A stretch of DNA of 9,887 nucleotides from UBA6165 sp044233745 (GTDB taxonomy: Bacteria > Bacteroidota > Bacteroidia > Flavobacteriales_D > Crocinitomicaceae), in assembly GCA_044233745.1 (NCBI GenBank), contig JBIIJN010000085.1:1-9887 (forward strand), written 5' to 3'. The notes below the pieces were generated by a model. The model was not told the origin of the DNA. It was given only the letters and a program-made list of their open reading frames with translations, and ran no database searches. The translations under genes and the position numbers were made by a program. Positions within the stretch are counted from its first letter, which is position 1, and each line of letters begins with the position of its first letter. Positions 6,003 to 9,887 of the stretch are shown here, piece by piece.

Positions 6003-7088
6003 TTGAAAATTGTTTTCTTACTTTTTACGACAATAATTGTTTCCAATCTCTTTTCCCAAACCGACACCCTTTGGCGGAAATCACCAGAAATCACTTTTTC
6101 GGGTTATGCAGATGTGTTTTACGCCTTTGATTTCAGTTTGCCTGAAGGTAATGAAAGGCAGCCGTATTTGGTGAATCACAACCGCCACAATGAGTTTAAT
6201 GTGAATCATGTATTGGTGCGGGCAAATCTCAAACACGACAAATACCGGGCAAATTTGGGTTTACATGCCGGAACGTATGTGCATGATAATTATGCGCAAG
6301 AACCCAAGGCATTGCGTCACATCTATGAAGCCAATATCGGGTTATCACTTTCCAAGAATAACAAGTTGTGGGTTGATGTAGGTGTTTTTGAATCGCACAT
6401 TGGTTTTGAAGTGGCGCAATCCACAGAAAATCAAACGCTTACCAGATCGATTTGTGCCGAACTGTCGCCTTATTATTTTGGGGGAGCTAAGTTGAGTTAT
6501 GACCCCAACGAGAAGTGGTCGTTTAAACTTTTAGCTTTGAATGGTTGGCAGCGCATCCAGCGATTGTCTGGAAATAGTTTGCTTTCATTTGGCTCACAAA
6601 TTCAGTTTAAACCCAACGCGAAATGGTTGCTCAATTGGTCCACTTTTGTTGGCACAGACACACCGGATAGTACACGTTTGATGCGCTATTTTTCTAATTT
6701 TTATACCCAATTTAAACCCAATGATAAGTTGAATTTCACCTTGGGTTGGGATTTAGGTGTGCAAAAGTCGGCTCCAAACACCAATTCTTATGCATACTGG
6801 ACAAATCTCACGCTTATTGCTCAATATCAAATTGCTCAAAAATGGAAAACTGCTTGGCGTGTGGAAGTTTTTTCAGACATCGACGGATTGATTGTGCCCA
6901 ACAGTTGGCCGAACACGAATTTCTCTGGGTTTTCATGGAATTTGGATTATCAGCCGACGCAAAATTTGCAGATCCGTTGGGAAAATCGTGTGACTAAATC
7001 AACATCTCATCTGTTTCATCCACAGCCTGTTAGTTCTGAAATAAATTTTATAAGTGTTATTTCCTTAGCGCTGAAGTTTGAAAAATAA
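6003..7088 (+). CDS. Probable outer-membrane beta-barrel protein (porin-like)
   Basis: Starting at TTG 6003 the protein has 361 residues and begins with a clear signal peptide, MKIVFLLFTTIIVSNLFS, with cleavage likely before Q19. The mature part opens with ITFSGYADVFYAFDFS (30-45). It continues with alternating hydrophobic and aromatic strands such as VLVRANLKH, NIGLSLS, LWVDVGVFESHIGFE and LNFTLGWDLGV, and it ends in a terminal strand, ISLALKFEK. This pattern is typical of Bacteroidota porin-like barrels (the BBP2/OmpL-like group), which sit in the outer membrane. The substrate is unknown. The frame is open upstream to a TTG at 5934, but that would put 23 polar residues before the signal peptide. 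No in-frame ATG exists, and an ATG at 5996 is one base out of frame. The gene is divergent from the plsC-like gene with 92 bp between them. Confidence 0.8.
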   Translation: MKIVFLLFTTIIVSNLFSQTDTLWRKSPEITFSGYADVFYAFDFSLPEGNERQPYLVNHNRHNEFNVNHVLVRANLKHDKYRANLGLHAGTYVHDNYAQEPKALRHIYEANIGLSLSKNNKLWVDVGVFESHIGFEVAQSTENQTLTRSICAELSPYYFGGAKLSYDPNEKWSFKLLALNGWQRIQRLSGNSLLSFGSQIQFKPNAKWLLNWSTFVGTDTPDSTRLMRYFSNFYTQFKPNDKLNFTLGWDLGVQKSAPNTNSYAYWTNLTLIAQYQIAQKWKTAWRVEVFSDIDGLIVPNSWPNTNFSGFSWNLDYQPTQNLQIRWENRVTKSTSHLFHPQPVSSEINFISVISLALKFEK

Positions 7089-7278
7089 GCTTTTTAAGGC
7101 AAGTTTTCTTTCATTTTTCCTTCAATCCAAGTTCCTGAGACTGTTTGTTTCTTCGAATTTTTGTTTCCGTATTCATAAATTTCTTTTTTCAACGGTGCTG
7201 AATTCAGAAAAAAATCGTAAAAAAATTAGTTTTTCTATGCAATCTTTTCTATTTTTCGCCAATCTAAAAGTGAAATGC

Positions 7279-7467
7279 ATGGGTCATAAACAGTTTTATC
7301 GTTTTGTTTTTGCCTTGTTTGTGAGTTTAAATCTCATGGTTTATTTGATGAAAATGAACTACAAGCCTTCCACATATTTTTCAGCTACCTTTTTAGCTTT
7401 CGGAGCTGCTTATCTTTTCGCCGTAATCGTATTCAGACGTTTTGGTTGGCGTAAGCACGTGGATTAG
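7279..7467 (+). CDS. Small hypothetical membrane protein, 62 residues
   Basis: I do not recognise this gene. From ATG 7279 it encodes a basic N-terminus (MGHKQFYR), a hydrophobic segment (about 9-24), a short polar turn (KMNYKPST), a second hydrophobic segment (about 33-52) and a basic tail (RRFGWRKHVD). The layout fits a two-helix hairpin in the inner membrane. The frame is open upstream to 7078, but residues from there are Phe/Ser/Lys-rich and look like translated AT-rich spacer. An in-frame ATG at 7237 would add 14 residues. The upstream sequence has only an imperfect -7 element (TATTTTTC, near 7250). The 190 bp between the barrel gene and this ATG hold nothing else that I can support. Confidence 0.5.
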   Translation: MGHKQFYRFVFALFVSLNLMVYLMKMNYKPSTYFSATFLAFGAAYLFAVIVFRRFGWRKHVD

Positions 7468-7594
7468 CGTCAATCCGCTTATGTCGTTAGCTAGCCCTGT
7501 TTAGAAATTTTAGTTGTAGTGAGTTGAACATAAAGCCTGCTTTTTTCTCTTAACAATTCAATTCTGAAATAAAACTACAGGACTTATAAACCTA

Positions 7595-8572
7595 TCAACG
7601 GTTCAACCAAATCAGCTGAGCTTCTTCTGGTTCCTGCATTCTCTCAGCCATTCGATAATAACGCTGCGCCAAAGTAGAAAGATAATCTTGAGCTTTTTTC
7701 CCCTGCTCGTTTAAATCCATCAACTTGTCAATTCCCCAAAATTGAACCAAATGGTCGATAATATTCGCGTAGTCTAAACTGGTATACACGCCTATTTTTT
7801 GGGTGATGTTTGTATAATTCAAGAACTGCTTTTTCTTGGTTCCAAAATCCATCAACGTTGCGGGCATTACGATTTTCTTTTTCATCATGGTATGAAAAGC
7901 ATCAATACCTCCATTTGGATCGATTTCAATGATTTTACTCATGAAAAACTTGTAGGCGCGTTCATGCAACGCTTCTTCTCCAGCGATTGTGTTACAAATC
8001 TTGGTTAAAACAGAATCACCTGATTTATTGGCCAATTTTCCTGTATTGACATGAGCGATTTTTGTGGCGCGCTCTTGAAATGAAGTGTAGATTAATCCTT
8101 GGTATGGATCTCCTCCTGTTTGTAAATCAACACCATTGTAAAGCAATTGTTGAATGGTTTTTTCTACAGCGTTCATGTTTACTCGCCCACTCAAATACAG
8201 GTATTTATTAAGCAAATCACCATGGCGATTTTCCTCTGCTGTCCACAATCTTGACCAGCGGACCCATGGTCGCATACTTGCAACGTTTCGTTCATCATTC
8301 ACGCCTTCCAATAAATTGAAAAAAGTTTGATAGCTGGGTAATGCCTCTTCCGTAATCATATTGCCGATTAACGAAACCAAAACGGAATCGGGCACATTGG
8401 CCATTCTTTCCTGCATTATTTTGATGGTATCTGGAAAATCCTTTGATGAAAAATCTGGCAGAAAATCAGCAGGTTGCCACGAGCCTTCAGGAAGATTCAT
8501 TTTGTCGTCTATAAATTCATCGACATGGTGTTCGATTGCTTTTAAAACCTCTAATTGTTTTTGAATAACCAT
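7595..8572 (-). CDS. Acyl-ACP desaturase (soluble diiron, stearoyl-ACP desaturase family)
   Basis: A 325-residue soluble diiron enzyme that introduces a cis double bond into an acyl chain carried on acyl carrier protein, using oxygen and reduced ferredoxin. All iron-ligand blocks are present: MITEEALPSYQT (72-83, first Glu), EENRHGD (E114, H117), FQERAT (E167) and GEEALHERAY (E200, H203). The 33-residue gap between E167 and E200 fits the plant enzyme. WTAEENRHGDLLNKYLYLSG is a family hallmark. No transmembrane helices are seen, unlike membrane DesA-type desaturases. It probably serves membrane unsaturated fatty acid synthesis. ATG 8572 (MVIQKQLEVL) is followed directly by conserved sequence. 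The gene lies 83 bp downstream of secA on the same strand, and I find neither a clear terminator nor a consensus promoter between them, so partial read-through from secA is possible. Confidence 0.94.
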   Translation of the reverse strand: MVIQKQLEVLKAIEHHVDEFIDDKMNLPEGSWQPADFLPDFSSKDFPDTIKIMQERMANVPDSVLVSLIGNMITEEALPSYQTFFNLLEGVNDERNVASMRPWVRWSRLWTAEENRHGDLLNKYLYLSGRVNMNAVEKTIQQLLYNGVDLQTGGDPYQGLIYTSFQERATKIAHVNTGKLANKSGDSVLTKICNTIAGEEALHERAYKFFMSKIIEIDPNGGIDAFHTMMKKKIVMPATLMDFGTKKKQFLNYTNITQKIGVYTSLDYANIIDHLVQFWGIDKLMDLNEQGKKAQDYLSTLAQRYYRMAERMQEPEEAQLIWLNR

Positions 8573-8655
8573 TGTTTTTTTGTGATATTTCCTCTAACGA
8601 AGACACGTTCAATTGTTTTATTCAAACAAATTATGAATGTTCGCTTTCGAATTAA

Positions 8656-9887
8656 TTATTTGCCGTGACATTGCTTAAACTTCTTGCCACTTCCGCAAGG
8701 ACATGCATCGTTTCGCCCAATTTTAGGCTCTGCGATTACTGGTTGCTGCTTTGGACGCTCGTTGTAAGAACTTTCTATTGCTTCCTGATAACCATCTCGA
8801 CCATTGAAATTGGATTCAGCGGCTTGAGCATTTGTGCGCGCACTGGCGTAGTTGTCTTGCTTGATTTCTTGGTTTGTAGTTCTAATTTGTGTGCTTTCTT
8901 CAGAAACAGGCAATTGTGCTTTGATTAGGAATGCGGCAATTTCTTGGTTCAATCGAGACATCATGGCTTTGAACAGGTTGAACGACTCCAATTTGTAAAT
9001 CAAGAGCGGATCTTTTTGTTCATAAACAGCTTGGTGCGATGATTTACGCAATTCATCCATTTCTCGCAAATGCTCTTTCCATTCGTTGTCAATCATGCCC
9101 AACACGATGTTTTTCTCAATGTTGGTTATGATTGTTTTTCCGTTTGAATCCAAAGCTTCATCGATGTGAACGCCCAATTGCATCGTTTTTGTTCCATCGG
9201 TAATGGGTAGCGCAACATGCTGATAACGATTGCCTTCGCGCGTTTTTACCTGTTGTACAAATGGCAATACAGCTTCTATCAAACGTGAGTTTTTGCGTTC
9301 ATACATCTCCATAACACGGTTGTACAGCGCATTGGTCAACTTGTTTTGATCAATTGTTTTGAATTCAGTTTCATTCACAGGACTATCGGTTCCAAAGGTT
9401 CTGAACAACGACAATTCGAATTCTTTGAAGTTTCTAGAACCGATATTCTCCATCACCAAATCTTCGCAGCTGTCGTAGTACATATTCGCAATGTCCATTT
9501 CCAAACGGTCACCATAGAGTGCATTTCGGCGTCTTTTGTAAACAGCTTTACGCTGCGCATTCATTACGTCGTCATATTCCAAGTTTTTCTTACGCACCCC
9601 GAAGTTATTCTCTTCCACTTTTTTCTGTGCGCGTTCAATAGATTTTGAAATCATGCCATGTTGAATCACCTCGCCTTCTTTGTGTCCCATGCGGTCCATC
9701 AACTTGGCAATGCGTTCAGAACCAAATTTGCGCATCAAATCATCTTCCAAGGATACAAAGAACTGAGACGATCCTGGGTCACCTTGGCGACCTGCACGTC
9801 CGCGCAACTGTCTATCTACGCGACGTGAATCGTGGCGCTCTGTACCTATAATGGCTAAACCACCAGCTTCTTTTACACCTTCACCCA
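8656..9887 (-). CDS. secA: Preprotein translocase subunit SecA, C-terminal part (truncated by window)
   Basis: SecA is the ATPase motor that pushes unfolded preproteins through SecYEG. The frame is open to the right edge, so the N-terminal two-thirds are missing. The visible part begins in the second nucleotide-binding domain, with GGLAIIGTERHDSRR (about 9820-9864) and QLRGRAGRQGDPGSSQF, the motif that contains the arginine finger. The helical scaffold follows (RKKNLEYDDVMNAQRKAVYK), then a long helical region (VLGMIDNEWKEHLREMDELR). A Gln/Asn-rich linker leads to a C-terminal SEC-C zinc motif, CPCGSGKKFKQCH, with cysteines at about 8701-8703, 8695-8697 and 8668-8670. In other bacteria this tail contacts SecB and ribosomes. 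The apparent start at 9807 is a TTG leucine inside the conserved motif and is not a real start. Confidence 0.97.
   Translation of the reverse strand, partial: GEGVKEAGGLAIIGTERHDSRRVDRQLRGRAGRQGDPGSSQFFVSLEDDLMRKFGSERIAKLMDRMGHKEGEVIQHGMISKSIERAQKKVEENNFGVRKKNLEYDDVMNAQRKAVYKRRRNALYGDRLEMDIANMYYDSCEDLVMENIGSRNFKEFELSLFRTFGTDSPVNETEFKTIDQNKLTNALYNRVMEMYERKNSRLIEAVLPFVQQVKTREGNRYQHVALPITDGTKTMQLGVHIDEALDSNGKTIITNIEKNIVLGMIDNEWKEHLREMDELRKSSHQAVYEQKDPLLIYKLESFNLFKAMMSRLNQEIAAFLIKAQLPVSEESTQIRTTNQEIKQDNYASARTNAQAAESNFNGRDGYQEAIESSYNERPKQQPVIAEPKIGRNDACPCGSGKKFKQCHGK

Noticed and set aside
7078..7278. N-terminal extension of the small membrane protein, starting at TTG 7078
   Set aside because: It overlaps the end of the barrel gene, and the encoded Phe/Ser/Lys-rich stretch looks like translated AT-rich spacer; two later in-frame ATGs exist.
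7468..7594. Terminator between the convergent small ORF and the desaturase
   Set aside because: Only short inverted pieces such as GCTAGC and CTACA/TGTAG were found, with no stable stem followed by a T-run.
8573..8655. Terminator or promoter between secA and the desaturase
   Set aside because: A 4-bp TTCG/CGAA hairpin and an ATTCA/TGAAT repeat are too weak, and no exact TAnnTTTG element was found on the minus strand.

Overview
The window looks like chromosomal DNA of a Bacteroidota bacterium, probably from the Flavobacteriales or a related group. Four things point there. The protein cut by the left edge ends in a type IX secretion (T9SS) sorting domain. There are good matches to the Bacteroidota promoter (-7 element TAnnTTTG, -33 TTG) and almost no Shine-Dalgarno sequences. 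There is a soluble acyl-ACP desaturase. The AT-rich, ATP-binding DUF4143 gene is also of a kind common in this phylum. No rRNA, tRNA, CRISPR array or complete insertion sequence was seen. Most of the window is ordinary core metabolism.

Layout: 1-633 (+) is the C-terminal part of a secreted T9SS cargo protein, closed by a strong hairpin terminator (661-698). A -7 promoter element then sits only 6 bases before the ATG of murF (717-2003, +), so the murF message may be leaderless. At 2011-2100 there are three copies of an AT-rich repeat, spaced exactly 32 bp apart, running into a DUF4143-type ATPase gene (2120-3253, +). This repeat plus ATPase unit is the most unusual part of the window. It ends 3 bp from a convergent minus-strand group: a short-chain dehydrogenase (3257-3955), a cystathionine gamma-synthase/lyase (3956-5110) that abuts it with no gap and has a textbook Bacteroidota promoter, and a PlsC-like acyltransferase (5185-5910).

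Reading divergently from the acyltransferase is a probable outer-membrane beta-barrel protein (6003-7088, +), whose only in-frame start giving a normal signal peptide is TTG. A possible 62-residue two-helix membrane protein follows (7279-7467, +). The right end holds an acyl-ACP desaturase (7595-8572, -) and the C-terminal third of secA (8656-9887, -), which runs off the window.

The genes serve cell wall synthesis (murF), membrane lipid synthesis and modification (plsC-like, desaturase), protein export (secA, T9SS cargo), the outer membrane (barrel protein) and sulfur amino acid metabolism (cystathionine enzyme). They do not form one pathway. The only convincing operon is the cystathionine enzyme with the dehydrogenase. 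The best candidate for something less described is the repeat array: two copies contain the -7 element, and two copies have inverted ends that differ by a compensating base change.
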